A stretch of DNA of 64,000 nucleotides from Cephalotus follicularis (taxonomy: Eukaryota > Streptophyta > Magnoliopsida > Oxalidales > Cephalotaceae). The stretch covers positions 81,913 to 145,912 of the forward strand of contig BDDD01000429.1 in assembly GCA_001972305.1 (NCBI GenBank), given 5' to 3'. The notes under the pieces were generated by a model that ran no database searches, was not told the DNA's origin, and saw only the letters and a program-made list of their open reading frames with translations. Both the position numbers and the translations under genes were made by a program. Each line of letters opens with the position of its first letter. Position 1 is the first letter of the stretch. Shown here piece after piece: positions 11,451-24,150 of this stretch.

Positions 11451-12377
11451 AATGGTTTGATGAAGTTGAGTTTGGGAAAGTTGTCAATGGACTTTAATAT
11501 TTTCTGTTTGGGAAAGCATCAAGCTGACTTTGATGAAGTCTATGTACTACACTCGATTCCTGATAGGACAGACACATATGTTGACATTGATTTTGATAGA
11601 GACTTCATTGAGTGTGGGAGAGAATTGGAGACAACGGAAGCTACACAAAAGGAAATGTTAGCGTGGCTGAAAAACGAGGAAGCATTAACGTGGCTGGAAA
11701 ATAAGATCAATGAGCCAACTTTGGATAGTGAATGAGATCATCTATCCCATTACACTCACAAAATTGTCATGCCTGACCAAACACATTATGACGTAGATTT
11801 TGAGAGAAACTTCATGGAATGTTTGAAAGAATTCGAGAAATTAGAGGTCACACAAAAAGAAATTCTGAGTTGGTTGGATGATGGGATCATTGATTCCACT
11901 TCGGATAGTCAATGGGACGATCTGTCCCATTTCACTCACAAGCTTAGCACGCCGTCTCACCCCCACACCACCATCGAAAAGAACTTTTTCTTTACTAAAG
12001 ATCGAATAGGATGGAGGGTTTGCATTATCAATACTCAAATGTTTGCTTGGTTGGTTGGCCACAATAATTTTGGTTCTCTTGATGGTTTTTATTGGTGGAG
12101 ATCACGTGGGATAATTCTTATTTTGTAAAAATTGTTTTCTCACTTTATGACTTGGAATTTAATTTTAATGGTTTTTACTGGTGAAAATCTCGTTGGGATG
12201 AATCTTATATTGTTAAAACTATGCTTTCACCTGGTGTGTTTGAGTTTTTTTAAGACAGGGATTGAAGACGCGTATAAAGTGAATAGGCAACGATTCCAAG
12301 AGTTTTTAAAGTTTCAAGCTTGGCTAATGGAAGAGGCCACGGACTTTGACGAGCCTCTTTATTTTGAGCCTCCATGA
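11451..12377 (+). pseudogene. Post-protease tail of element A with repeated motifs; no RT or integrase
   Basis: The frame continues from the protease but shows no reverse transcriptase, RNase H or integrase motif. It contains two copies of a module of the form DFxxxFxECxxEFE..TQKExLxWL..WDxLSHxTHKL (about 11580-11765 and 11795-11945). Next come a DGFYWWRS motif at about 12081 and a degenerate second one at about 12167. It ends with EEATDFDEPLYFEPP at 12377. Stops at 11733 and 12126 break it. The homologous tail in B is open and has four YWW motifs. I recognise no known domain. Confidence 0.7.
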
Positions 12378-13593
12378 TCATATTCGGTAAGCCCTACCCC
12401 CTTTGTTCTTTATTTTATTGCATTGTTTCTTATATATTTTTTTATCATTCATTGTTATTTCTATAGTTGTGTTTTATTGCATTGAGGACAATGCAAAATT
12501 TAAGTATGGGGGGTTTAGACCTTTAGTACCAAAGTTCATTTTAATTTTGAAAGTAGAAATAAATATTGATATACTTAGAAATAATAGAAAACCCCATAGG
12601 AGAAATAATAAATATTTTGTTTTCAAGGAAAAGAAAAAGAATGCATCTCAAGGTAGGAGTTTGCGCGTGAAAATAAATGAAAAGAATGAATAAAAAGACC
12701 AATATTGTGTGTTCAAAAGTTTCATAAATCTTAGTGACGAGTTAAGCCAAGGAATTAATGTTCTTGCATATATATAAAAAAAATGAGAAGAAAAATAATG
12801 TTTATTTTACCTCTTTGAATTTAGTCTTGGCCTGTAGCCTATTTGATTCTAGTAATTAAGCCTTAGGGGTGTTTAACACATAGTTCCTTAAAGCCAATTG
12901 GTTTGAGAGTAACTGGTTGAAAGCTCGCTACATGGGTCTTATAGAAAGTTTAAGAGATTAAGACATTGCACGAATTTAAGTTGGTAAAATCTGAAGCTAC
13001 TTAGTAATTTGAGTGTCTGGTGTTTGCTCCATCCATGTCATTCAAACCAAAAGTAGTGGAGGAATGAGCTCAATGAAAAGAGAAAGAAAAGAAAAAGAAA
13101 GAAAAAGATGTGTATAAGTGCAAAAGTTCTTTGTCCGACTCCGAATTATGATTTTATGTTACTAAGAATGCATATCTTGATTGGTTTATATATTGTGGAA
13201 AAACAGAAGAAAAAAAATGTAGTGAATGCTTCTTAATTGAGATGTGTTTTGATTCTAGAACTTGGAACGAGATAATAAAATTCAAGTATGGAGGTTGCTT
13301 ATGAATTTTTAAATAGAGATACATTTTACTTGTTTTCAAAGTTTTCATGAACTGAATTTTATGTGTTTATTCGATGTAAAACACTCACGAGAAAAAACTC
13401 GTCCACTAGGGTCACCTAAGGGTTTAACGGCTTGTTGCATGTGCTAAATGCAATCGTGATTCCTACGAAAGAGAGTTAGGTTTTTTTATGTCATCTTGTT
13501 TTAGTTTTTGGTTCATTTGTGTTTTTTATTTTGTTTTCGGGTTCTAGCTTTCCATTTTGCTTGAGGATAAGCAAAGTCTAAGTATGAGGTATT
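12378..13593 (+). other. 3' untranslated region of A with two polypurine-tract-like copies
   Basis: No gene is seen. The phrase ttgaggacaatgcaaaattt followed by aagtatggggg occurs at about 12482-12512. A related one (ttgaggataagcaaagtct plus aagtatgaggt) ends at 13590, directly before the LTR. The second is in the position of the polypurine tract, which primes plus-strand synthesis. B has only one such copy, 220 bases after its coding region. Confidence 0.7.
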
Positions 13594-13799
13594 TATTTAG
13601 AATAAAAATGTGTTATTTTTTATGATATAATTGTGATATTTTTATGTTTAGAATGGACTACTTTGGTTGTGTTTATTTGATTTTCAGGTAAAAGGCCAAA
13701 AAGACCAAAGGGCAAAATACTACTCAAATTGACGTGAAGTGGAGACAAAAAGATCAAAGCTTGAAGAGTTGGAAAAAATCTGCAGAAAACAGAGCAAAG

Positions 13800-14045
13800 C
13801 GTCGATGGCTAGACTCAATCCGTCGACGCTTAGCTTTAAACCGCTGACGCCAAACGCTTCACGTCGACGCTTAGAGCCCTGGAATAACTCTTATAACCAT
13901 ATGTGCTAGACCATTGACACTCAGACTCAAACCGTCGACGCTTAACACTTAAGCGCGGAGCACGTCAACACCAAAGTATCAAAGTGCCAACGCAAAACAG
14001 TCCAAACCTTCGACGCTTAAGTGAAACCGTTGACGCTTAAGGCAT
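13800..14045 (+). repeat. CGTCGACGCTT motif array in 3' LTR of A
   Basis: About ten copies of CGTCGACGCTT or one-to-three-base variants (for example cgctgacgccaaacgctt, cgttgacgctt) lie at roughly 20-35 base spacing upstream of the TATA box. The core AAGCGTCGACGCTT is a perfect palindrome. Confidence 0.85.
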
Positions 14046-14147
14046 CTGACCTCAAATTTGGAAAGTTTTCACTTTGTAATTATTTCCTTAAACAATTGTA
14101 ACTAGGTTATAAACTTTTTCCTTTTCTTGTTTGCACGGGATTTTATG

Positions 14148-14155
14148 TATAAATA
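14148..14155 (+). promoter_or_regulatory. TATA box in 3' LTR of A
   Basis: TATAAATA occurs at the position equivalent to the box in the 5' LTR (2208-2215). Confidence 0.55.
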
Positions 14156-14948
14156 AGTAGGTCACAGAAATATAGTGCAAGCTAGTGACAAGCTTTGTAG
14201 CCAGCCTCTTGCTCTCTTTTCTTCTTTAATTCAGTTTTTAGTTTATTTACAATGCTTATTAGCTAAACCTTTAAGGTTTTTGGGTTAGAACAAAGCCTAG
14301 ATTGTATTGCTTCAATTCATTTAATAAAAATTCTTGAAATTTTGATTTGTTCTTCAATTTTCTGCCTTCACACACACTTTGTCTGTCTGATTAAATCCAC
14401 AAACATCTTGTCGGTGAATAAGAACATTGCTAAATGAATGGTTTTCAATGCGATCAATAGAGTCTACTTATACGGTTTGTCACGCCGAAAACACTCCGTA
14501 TAGACGTAGCATCTCTACTCATACGATTTGTTGCTGCTGCCACACTCTGTAACCTAGCATGACTACTCATACGATTTTTCATCGCAGTCACACTCCGTAT
14601 TGACCTAGCTGCCGTTGGTTATCAAGGTGAGTTTCTATACCCTAAAACCAACTTTAATTTGTATATTTCATTCCGTTTTTATTGCTTTTATGTTTAATTG
14701 TTTGCCTGCTTTAATTTTATTCACGTCGATGTCTTGACAACGTGTCGACGTCTTTCTCCATGTTTTAGTAAATTAATTTATTTCTCTCATATTTAGGAGT
14801 AGTTTTTAATATTAAACCTCAATTTTGCATGCTATGCCTAGGTTGAATAGATTAAAATTAATTTAACTTGATTTTCTAGTGTTCGACTCGTTACTGCACA
14901 ACCGTGCACTTGCGATTTAAATTTAATTCTTTTCAAAATTCCTGAACA

Positions 14949-15496
14949 GATATACTATAGACTGGTCATGCCAACATCTGAGGTACCACAATATGACCAT
15001 TGCTATGTCAATTTCAGTGCTAGGCACTGGAAGGAAATGGCTATGTTTTGGTACTTGGACACATACACATGTGGGTATTTTAAAAATAGGTTCATTTCTT
15101 TGAGGATTTTGGGTAATGAGTTATACTGGCTGTAATGGTTGGTCAGGCCAATAGTTGAGACCATACTGATCTGGGAGGCCGAATCCATGATTAGATTTTA
15201 CATAGCGAGGGTTGGACCATGCGCATTGTAACTTGGCGAGAGAGCCTACCTATCTTGGGTATTGTGGTTGGTCATGCCAACAACTGAGGCCATGGTATGC
15301 TGAGATAGATTCCGATCCCCACTAGGAGGTTGGACTTCCCGAATTCCACATGGGGTGTGGGATAAGATTAGAATCGTGGGAGGAACCATAAGCACTAAAG
15401 ACCAAGAGTTGTGGTTGTAACATAAAAATTGGAATAATATGTTAATTTTATCTTTTGCTTCCTTTTTAGGTTGCTATATATATTTTGTTATAACTC
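14949..15496 (+). other. Leader of Copia element C with three direct repeats
   Basis: This gene-free stretch sits between the end of element A and the GAG start of C. A phrase of about 27 bases, ggtcatgccaacaactgagg and variants, occurs at 14961-14988, 15136-15164 and 15265-15293. No primer-binding site for C is present, consistent with the 5' LTR of C lying left of A and off-window. Confidence 0.6.
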
Positions 15497-16875
15497 ATGG
15501 CAGTTAGCACTGCAATCGCCTGTATTTTAGAAACAAACAAGCTAGAAGGTCCAAATTTCTTAGACTTGCAGCGCAATTTGCGCTTGGTTCACATGAGCAT
15601 GAAATTGGACCATGTCATGACTGAGACCCCCCATGGCACTGGGTGCCAATCCATCCGAGGAGCACAAAGCCAAGGTGGCTAAGTAGTACGAAGATGACGA
15701 GCAGGCACGTTGCTTAGCGATCGTTGGCATGGTGCAAGAGATGCAAAGGCAACATGAGCATACAGAGACCTTAGTTGCCGTACTTCTCCCGCTTAAGGAG
15801 TTGTATGCCGCACAGTTTAGGACAATGAGGTTTAACTTGTCTCGTAAGCTCTTCTGGATGAAGATTCTCGAGGGAGCTTTGGTCCACCAGCATGGACTGA
15901 AGATGATAGATTTGATTGAGCAAGTTGGCTCAATTGGATCTGATCGTGGACAATGATTTCTATATAGATCTCATGCTCTTTTCCCTTCCTCGGTCATTCT
16001 CGCAATTCTTTTTAAACTTCCACATGAATAAATTGGAATGTTCATTACTGGAGCTTATGGAAATGCTCCGAACTGCGGAGGCTGATTTTGACCATGGTAA
16101 GTCAAAATGAACTGTGATGCTTCTTCCATCTTCTTCTAGGACAACCTCTAGGAGGGTTGGATCCAAGGGATCCAGTTCCAAAGGCATGGCCATAAAGAAG
16201 AGAAAGGGAAGAAAGGGAAAAAGCAGCTTGGAGTTATGGGGGAAGCCGTCAAGAAAAGGATCAAGAAGCTTGCGAAGGAAAAGGCTTGCTTCTATTGTGG
16301 GAAGCCAGGCCACTGGAAGAAAGACTTTGAAGAGTTCCTTCCATCCACTTCTGGTGGAGCCTCTGGGTTAGGTATGTTCATAATTGAACTAAACCTATCG
16401 TACAATGTTAGTTCTACTTGGGTGTTGGATACAGGTTATGGTACTAATATTTGTAATTCTTTGCAGGGCCTAAGAAATGCTAGGTAGCTTGGAGCTGATT
16501 AAGCAGTGGACCTGCGACTGGGTGATGGATCTAGGATCTTCACTAGAGTTGTGGGTGTTTTTGATTTGTTATTGCCTAATGGATATGTACTGACATTGGA
16601 TCCCTGTTTTTATGTAAGAAACTTAGTTCGTAATATTATAAGTGTCTCCTATGTATATAAATTGTGCTTGGAGCTCATTTTTAATGCAAATGGTTGTACA
16701 CTTTTGTTATCTGATAGAGTTTCTATTTGCGATGGGCATGTGGATAATTGGATCTATGTGTTAGATACTAATCATTCTTTGGCATTATCAATACAGCGAG
16801 GAACTAGTAGTAAAAGTTAAAGAGAGAAAAATGATGTAAATCAATTCTATGTTTGGCATTGCAGATTTGGTCATT
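15497..16875 (+). pseudogene. Copia GAG and protease start (element C)
   Basis: GAG begins MAVSTAIACILETNKLEGPN, a common plant Copia GAG start, and continues through three frames to 16110. A zinc knuckle CFYCGKPGHWKKDF follows at about 16290-16332 with the final cysteine replaced by phenylalanine. The protease active site WVLDTGYGTNIC lies at about 16420-16455. The segment then runs toward the GAG-pre-integrase domain (VWHCRFGHL) and is cut at 16875 by solo LTR N. Several frameshifts and stops are present. Confidence 0.85.
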
Positions 16876-18633
16876 TGATAAGCATAAAAATGTGTGATTT
16901 TAATGATTTATTTATTATGTTTTTGTGCTTGGAATAGACTACTGTGATTGTGTTTATTTGATTTTCAGGTATTATGTTGATTAATGCTGAATAAGAGAAA
17001 ATGAATCTAAAACGCTACTTTTTGAGTTAAAGTGGTTTGAAGTCAAAGATCGGTTAAAGAGCATACCCACTTAAGCGAGAGAAGTCAAAATTTAAGGTTC
17101 AGAAGATATCGAATATTGGGCTCATTTTGTTCATAAAATTATTTGGAGCACTTTTAGTTCTTTGGCAGATTTATTCTAAAGATCCGATGAAAAGATATCA
17201 CAAGAAAATCAACGTTGAACCATTTGAATCATTGCCACGTGTCTCCATCTGCTTTGCCCAAGCTTCCACGCGTTGTCATCTGCAGAATCAGCCCAGCATC
17301 CATGCATAAAGGAGGGCCATGCAATGCAACCAGCCGCATTCAACGACATGCATCTTCAATCCATGCGCACCATGAATGATCAGCCGAGCAAACAAGCAAT
17401 TCAAAGCCCATGAGCATGCATACATCAACCCATACACCATCATCCATCAGCCCACGAACGAATCAGAAGGCGCCGCAATTCAGCCCATCATGCGCATCAT
17501 CAACCCATACATGCCATAAGTCATCATATGCGCCATGCAACCAATCAGCGACATGCAAGAGCCCATTCCAATCAATTATACCACATACCCATGCATTGTA
17601 CGCATCTGTCGCCAAGTACACTATATATCAAATATGGAAAAAATGTTGTAATAACTTGTTTTAGGTTTTTAGTCGGTTACGTTCCATATATATATTGCAT
17701 AAAGAGGTGCAAATAGACGGAGAGCTGCAACGTAAATAGACAAGAGAGCAGTAGAGAAGAAAAGGGCGAGAGGCAGCCGGCAGTGGAAACAAAAAGAGAA
17801 GAAGCAGCTGATTTTTAATGGTTAATTTTATGAAGAATATTGTTGCTTTCATTGTTATGTCCGGCTAAGTTTCTCTAATCCCTAGATGTAGATGAACCCA
17901 TGTTATATATATATTTTAGTTTTGGTTTCAAGTTTAATTACATGTTTGTGAGACACTTTTTCTTGTTAATGTAGTGACAACATTGATGAGAAGAATTTTT
18001 TATATATAAAATCTGTTTTGATGATTTATTGTTAGTAGCTTTATTTCATCTAAATTATGCAATATCTTTCTATGTGATTAAACCAATGACAACCTTTAAC
18101 CAAATAACCTTTTGAGAGTATCAAGGTGTGATAAGATAGGTTGTACCTAGGCTAAATCACTGGTTTGCTGTGTTAATCAAAGACACCCTTTAACCAATCA
18201 ACCTTTCGAGAGTATCAAGGTTTGACAGGATAGGTTGTACCTAGGTTAATTTGGTAAATTTATGCACTAAACTGAAACTTGTGCCATGAATTTGAATATA
18301 TATATACATGCGGGGATTCTCACATCTACGGGATTGTTGTTTCATATTATTTTTCTTATTTATTTATTTTGTTAGTTTACGTTAGATATTTAATTTGAAT
18401 TGTTTAGTTTTTCATTAAATTAGTTTAATTCAAAACCAATCCTCTTTTCAATTCATTTTATTTGCATTGTTAACTTAGATTAAATTAATTTCGTATTCGT
18501 TATTTTTGTTTAGTTGCATCCTAAGTTTATTTTTATAGCATCTCCTTTCAGCTCTTCGTAGGAACGATCCCTACTTCCACTTGCTAAATTGTTAGATTAG
18601 GGTAATTTTGATTTGGCCTAACGACACCCATCA
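16876..18633 (+). mobile_element. Solo LTR N, 1758 bp, Athila/Tat-like
   Basis: It starts TGATAAGCATAAAAATG and ends CGACACCCATCA, and splits the codons GHL|SEARIS of the Copia GAG-pre-integrase domain. The flanks are TCATT (16871-16875) and TCATC (18634-18638), a TSD with one changed base. The first 100 bases are clearly related to the LTR start of B. No coding domain lies inside. Confidence 0.82.
18079..18248 (+). repeat. Tandem duplication of about 94 bp in LTR N
   Basis: The phrase cctttaacca followed by gagagtatcaaggt and gataggttgtacctagg occurs twice, offset by about 94 bases. Confidence 0.8.
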
Positions 18634-19473
18634 TCATCTTAGTGAGGCGAGGATATCATGGTTGGTTAAGGATAGGCTTTTAGACATCCAGAACTTGGAG
18701 TCCTTTCCGATGTGTGAATTTTGTTTATCGGGAAAGATGACCAAATCACCCTTCTCCGGTCAAGGAGAAAGGGCGGTGGACATATTGGGTCTTGTCCACA
18801 CCAACGTTTGTGGACCGATGTCAGTCAGTACACGAAGATGATATCTTTACTTCATTACCTTTAGTGACGATTTGTCTCGGTTTGGGTATGCGTTTATGAT
18901 GAGACACAACTCTGATTCCTTTGAGAGGTTCAAGGAAACACTTTGGTCGGACCGAGGGGGCAAATACCTGTCTATAGAATTCCAGGATTGTCTTAGAGAT
19001 AATGGAATTCTCTCTCAGTGGACACCTCCTAGAACGCCATAGCATAATGGTGTGTTCGAACGGAGGAATTGGACCTTGATAAATATGGTCCGGTCCATGA
19101 TGTCTTTCACAGATCTTCCTACCTCCTTTTGGGGTTACGCGTTGCATTCAGCAGCATATACCCTGAATGGATTCCTTGGAAATCTGTCCCCTCCACACCT
19201 TACAAAGTGTTTAAAGGGAGGAAACCCAGCTTAATTCACTTAAAGGTTTGGGGTTGTCCAGCATACGTGAGAAGGTTAGAGCCTTCTAAGCTTGAGGTGG
19301 GATCGGATCACTACCAGTTTGTAGGGTATCCTAAGGAAACGAGAGGATACTATTTCTACCACCTAAGCGAACATAAGGTGTTTGTTTCGCACAATGCTGT
19401 ATTCCAAGAGAGGGAATTCCTTCTCGAAGGAATCAGTGGGAGCGAAGCAGAACTCCGGGAGTCACCACCATGA
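18634..19473 (+). pseudogene. Copia GAG-pre-integrase and integrase core (element C)
   Basis: After LTR N the frame resumes with SEARISWLVKDRLLD and CEFCLSGKMTKSPF, the zinc-binding GAG-pre-integrase domain. The integrase core follows with HTNVCGPMSVSTRR, FITFSDDLSRFGY, WSDRGGKYLS and HNGVFERRN, which hold the D, D and E positions of the catalytic triad. About a dozen residues normally found between FERFKE and the SDRGG motif are missing. Stops occur at about 18841 and 19040. Integrase would join element cDNA to the chromosome. Confidence 0.85.
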
Positions 19474-20320
19474 GAAATACCACGGAACGATGAGGAATTA
19501 GAGGTTGGACCCTCTAGAGACACAGTTGGGGTTGGATCCCAGTCTGAGATTGGATCTTAGTCAGGTACTCCTCTGGTAAGGAGATCAGGTAGGATTTCTA
19601 CAGCACCCGAGATATATGGTTTTATCGTGGAAGGCACTGGCGAACCCGACATCATCGAGGATGATGAGCCTGTCAGCTATTAGGAAATAGGGCAAGCCAC
19701 TGAATCCAAGGCATGGTTGGAAGCCATGAAATCTGAGATGGATTCCATGTACGCCAACCAAGTTTGAAACTTGGTTGAAGCACTCGAAGGCATAGTGCCT
19801 ATTGGTTGTAAGTGGATCTTCAATAAAAATATTGGCATTGATGAAAAAATTGAGACATATAAAGCGTGATTGGTCGCGAAAAGGTATCGATAAAGACATG
19901 GTGTCAACTATACCGAAACTTTCTCACCAGTTGTGATGCTCAAATCCATTCAGATTTTGCTTGCTATTGTTGCACATTATGATTATGAGATATGGCAAAT
20001 GGATGTCAAGATGGCGTTTTTGAATGGACATGTTGAAGAGGACATTTATATGTCCCAACCCGAAAGGTTTACATCTGAGGAGTCTCCGCACATGGTGTGT
20101 AAACTCTAAAGGTTGATCTATGGTCTTAAGAAAGCATCTCGTAGGTAGAACATCCATTCTGACGAGGCTGTCAAGTTTTTTGGCTTCATAAAAAACATGG
20201 ACGAGCCATGTGTCTATCGGAAACAAGAAGACCCCTGTATCACTTTCTTGGTGCTATACGTGGATAACATTCTAATCATTGGGAATTATTTTGGAATGTT
20301 ACAGTCCATCAAAGTATGGT
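19474..20320 (+). pseudogene. Copia reverse transcriptase (element C), 5' part
   Basis: Recognisable RT motifs in order are EAMKSEMDSMYANQV, VPIGCKWIFNKNIG, YTETFSPVVMLKSIQILLAI, EIWQMDVKMAFLNGHVEEDIYM and VLYVDNILIIGN at 20251-20286. The catalytic YVDD box reads YVDN, so one metal-binding aspartate is lost. Stops occur at about 19767, 19868 and 20107. LTR G interrupts after SIKVW; the frame resumes at 26385 with AKNFSMNDLGDASYI. Confidence 0.88.
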
Positions 20321-20994
20321 TGTAACGCCTCGAATTTCATAAATAATTATTATGAAATTGGTGCGTGTACGATCGTAATAAAATCGATATAGCCCGGAGT
20401 AATAAAAAGGCATTACGCATTTAATTCATAATCGTGTTAGCTAAGCCGACTAATAAAATCTATTTTTAATGCGCGACAATAAAGCCCAAATGTTCGCATT
20501 TTTATTGCGATTATTTTGGTGGTCATTTGGATAATTTATGTCGCAATTTGCGAAAAAATTGGGACCCCGACCTTAGTATTTTACCAGAAAATACTAAGGG
20601 GGAAGCAAAAATAAAATGGAGGGAGAGAGACCACGGGCGCATCACGCACCCGTGCAAGGAATAGGCAGCGGGCGCTCTGTGCGCCCGCGCCAGAGAGAGT
20701 GCGAGAGAGAGTGGGAGAGAGATCGGAGCAGAGGGAGAGAGAGCGCGCCGGAGCCAGCCACCAGACCGGGAGAGCACGCCGGTCAACCCAGGCACGCCAA
20801 CGGACGGTAACTCCTCCTTCCCCCTTCTCTTTTCTCTTCTTTTTCTTCTCCTCTGCCACCACTGTTCGCGCCTCTTCCCGGTATTTCCCGGCGCCGTTAG
20901 CGTCGCGGGTGGAGGGGGTTTTCATCTAGAAGGCCCGCTCTTCCCATTTCGACCACCGGTAAGGCATGATTTGGCTGGAATCGGCCAGAATGGC

Positions 20995-21195
20995 TTTACT
21001 GAGTCGACTCACTGTCGCCTGAGATGACGCGTTTGGCACCGAGTCTTGGTGAGTCACGGGCAGTGACGTGTAGGACTAGTGAATATGTGGCGTTTTGGGG
21101 TGGTGATCGAACCTGTTGAGGTCCGGCGAGTTGACTCAGTGAGTCGTAACTCGCTGCCGGCCGTGGCGCGGCGTTCGGCGGTGATTCCCGACGAG
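20995..21195 (+). repeat. Cluster of GAGTCA/TGACTC motifs in LTR G
   Basis: The region contains ACTGAGTCGACTCACTG, GGTGAGTCACGG and GAGTTGACTCAGTGAGTC, repeated GAGTC/GACTC half-sites in both orientations. Matching clusters are in LTRs J and L. TGAGTCA is the classic GCN4-type bZIP site, but binding is only inferred. Confidence 0.7.
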
Positions 21196-21784
21196 TCTTG
21201 ACCGGTTTTGAGTATATCATTCAATGTGGAACCCGTTGATGGGTGTTTCACCGCCTGGTTGTGTCGGTCGGAATCCGGCCGGCGTTTCGGCGACGAAAAT
21301 GTTTTGTGTGTCGAACATAACGGAAATGTGTTGTATGTGCAGTGTGTGAGTGGCAATTGGATTTGGCATTGAGGAACTGATCAATTGACAAGAACCGGCT
21401 TTGGTTCAACGGTTATCGAAAAGGTTCGGCAATTGAACGTGCATCTCGATTGTACGGTTGTTACTGCTGTAACAGGTAGGGGAAGCTATACATGCAAGTT
21501 TGAGTTCAATAATATTGTAATGCCATTGATGAAATACATGGTTTGCGGATTGTGAATTGTGTGATTGTGTTAGGGTTATTGTGAGTAGTTAACCTATTAT
21601 GCATAACGTGCCGTAGAATGATTGTGGACAGTCGATTATGAATTGTGTGAATCTGTTAGGGTTGCTATGAATAGTTAACCCGTCCTGTATATTGTGTTTT
21701 ATAATGATTGTAGATCGGATTGCATGTGTTGTATGCTTGAACTCTGTTGGTTTTAAGGCGTGTTGAGGGAACCATGTTTTGGTT

Positions 21785-22065
21785 AGCTTAACCGTCGACA
21801 CTTAGGAAAGAAGCGTCGAAGCTATGTATTGTTATACGGAGAATGAGTCCTGATTCCCGATAAACGTCGACGCTTACAGAAAACGTCGAAGCCATGATTC
21901 GTTGTATGTGAGAATGGACATGTGTGCCATTGACGACTGAGGTTCCTACCTCAGAGCATCGAAGCCAAAGGGATGAGATGTTGATGTGTAAAGTTTCGGG
22001 TTAAAAGCATTGACGCTAAGAGTTAAGCGGCGACGCTTAAGTGACTGGGTTGAACATTAACGCCT
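21785..22065 (+). repeat. CGTCGACGCTT motif array in LTR G
   Basis: Copies and variants include CGTCGACACTTAGG, AAGCGTCGAAGC, CGTCGACGCTTACAG, CGTCGAAGCC and GGCGACGCTTAAG, about ten in 280 bases. Confidence 0.8.
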
Positions 22066-23744
22066 ATAAGGTACATGTTGACACGAATAGAGCCCGTTTG
22101 CATTATTGAGCATATGTTTGCATTGCATACAATTGTTGATTGAGCTATCACCTGTTTTCTAAAATGTTCTTCATTTTAGAAGTGTATAAATGATTTATCA
22201 AATCATTGTTATATGGAAATGTATGTTTTCCAAAAGGATTGTGAAAGTGGTTTTAAGGGATTGAAAAACTGTTATGCGAAAATGAGTATTTTCGTGTATT
22301 CGAACATGGTTCGAATGACAGGTTTTACATTTTAAAATGTATTGTTTTCGAGTATTTTATTATACATTGGAACTACTTGAAAACGATTGTAAAAGGATTG
22401 TTATATATATTGAGCAAATATATATGTTTTTCAAGTGTTTATATTTATAAATTACTTGAAATGGATTGAGAAACTTGTAATGACTACTAAGCCCTGTTGG
22501 GTAAGTAGCCAAGACTGTGAAATGTTTTAAAAGGACCGATTGTCACGCCCCCGTTCCCCCAACATAGACAACATATAAGTGGTAAGGCAATCAACATAAA
22601 ATAATCCAGCTCATGCAAATATACCAATAAATAAAAACCTTCGATAGCGGAAGCAACAACATAAATGAGCCGAATTTAAATACGCATTACGCATCCCATA
22701 CTACGTGATGCCCAACATTTTTTATAAAACCCAAACACCATAAATGTCGATCGCCCAAACGGAGCGTGAAATAATACAGTACGAGAATAACAATAAACCC
22801 AAGATGCAATTAATTCAAATTACATAGCCATTGTTCATTATTCAGTACAAAAACAAGAGAAAAAGCTAAGTCTTCTCTTTAAGTCCCCATGCTTGCTCCA
22901 CTCCGTCAATCTGTTACAGTAGGGGTTAGCCTTTGTCCTCACTCGGCTAAGTGAATAACCTCATAAATAAAGTTCGAGTCATATGATAATGAGTATCATG
23001 AATGAATACATTATGATACAATATGTAATTTTCGCAGTAAATATATCTCCGTATGCACATGTAAAAGCATATGCATGCTCACAGTACAGGTATAACTCAT
23101 AAGTCATATCAACACAGCAGTAGATATGTTCCAAAAGGAACCAGACAAACCAGTCGTCATAACCGTTGCCACCTCCTGGCCCCAACGTCATGTACTCTTA
23201 CCCCATTCCCGTTTGCGAACGGTTTTGGAGCAATTCCTCCGTACGTTGTTTAGCACGGCGGCTAAACCAACAGCAAGTTACTAGCACGGTGGCTAAGTAA
23301 TCAACAAGTTATTAGCACAACGACTAATAATCAACAGGCACAAGCATTGCACAGTACGAGATAAGTAAAAATATGATTACTCGATCAAATATATTTGTTT
23401 AAAATATATTACTCCGTTCACAAGTTGTGATAAGTTATAAAACTTAAACAACACATTTGGTTGTATAATCAATCATTTAAAACATTTCTCCGTCTTTGGA
23501 AATACTTCCCCAATCATTTCGAAAATATATATATTCATGTGTTGACAAATATACATTTTCGCACAATAATGATTTTAGAAATCATGCAAGCTTTTCAAAA
23601 TGGTTAACACTTTTTAGAATTCAACCATAATGCAAATCACCATAATAATGCAACATATGCTTAGAATGCATCTAGGATAGTTCCTAGGGTCGTTTCGGGT
23701 CTAGCGGGTCCCATTCGAGTGAAGTTCCACTGATCAGGGGAGAA

Positions 23745-24150
23745 GGCGTCGATGTCTATCCCTAAGGCATCGACGTCTTTACCCTAAGGCGTCGATCCTA
23801 TGTACAGTTGTCCCAGGCGTTTTTGGACCAAAGACGTCGATGTCTTTACGATGCCAGGAGGTATCAGTTCGCGAGTCTCGATTCTGAAGGGTAGAATCCG
23901 GCCTTTTAATCCTTCATGCAAATGAATCTCACTCTCTCAACGTGTAAGGCGTGCTACTAGTTAACAGGAACATAACCAGAACATCATTTCGTGCATAAAC
24001 ATGTAATTCCAAGGGCAATTTACCAACAACAGTAAGCACTATTGTTCTGTAATACCCAGAAAAGGCGTCGATGTCTATCAAAAGACATCGATGTCTTTCA
24101 TGTTTTCATAAGAAGGCATCGACGTCTTCACATAGACGTCGATGTCTTTA
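23745..24150 (-). repeat. TCGATGTCTTT motif array in LTR G1, first block
   Basis: Copies such as GGCGTCGATGTCTATC, GACGTCGATGTCTTTA and AGACATCGATGTCTTTC occur in two groups (23745-23850 and 24060-24150). Many are palindromic. Confidence 0.85.

Larger units (their letters stand above)
13594..14948 (+). mobile_element. 3' LTR of element A
   Basis: The start aligns with the LTR start of B, with TATTTAGAATAAAAATG in place of TGTTTAGCATAAAAATG, so the TG is mutated to TA. It ends CCTGAACA at 14948. It aligns with 1994-3063 over its right three quarters. It carries CGTCGACGCTT motifs (about 13800-14040), a TATA box at 14148 and the 51-bp repeats (about 14462-14612). The flank GATAT at 14949 is the expected TSD; its partner is off-window. 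Confidence 0.85.
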
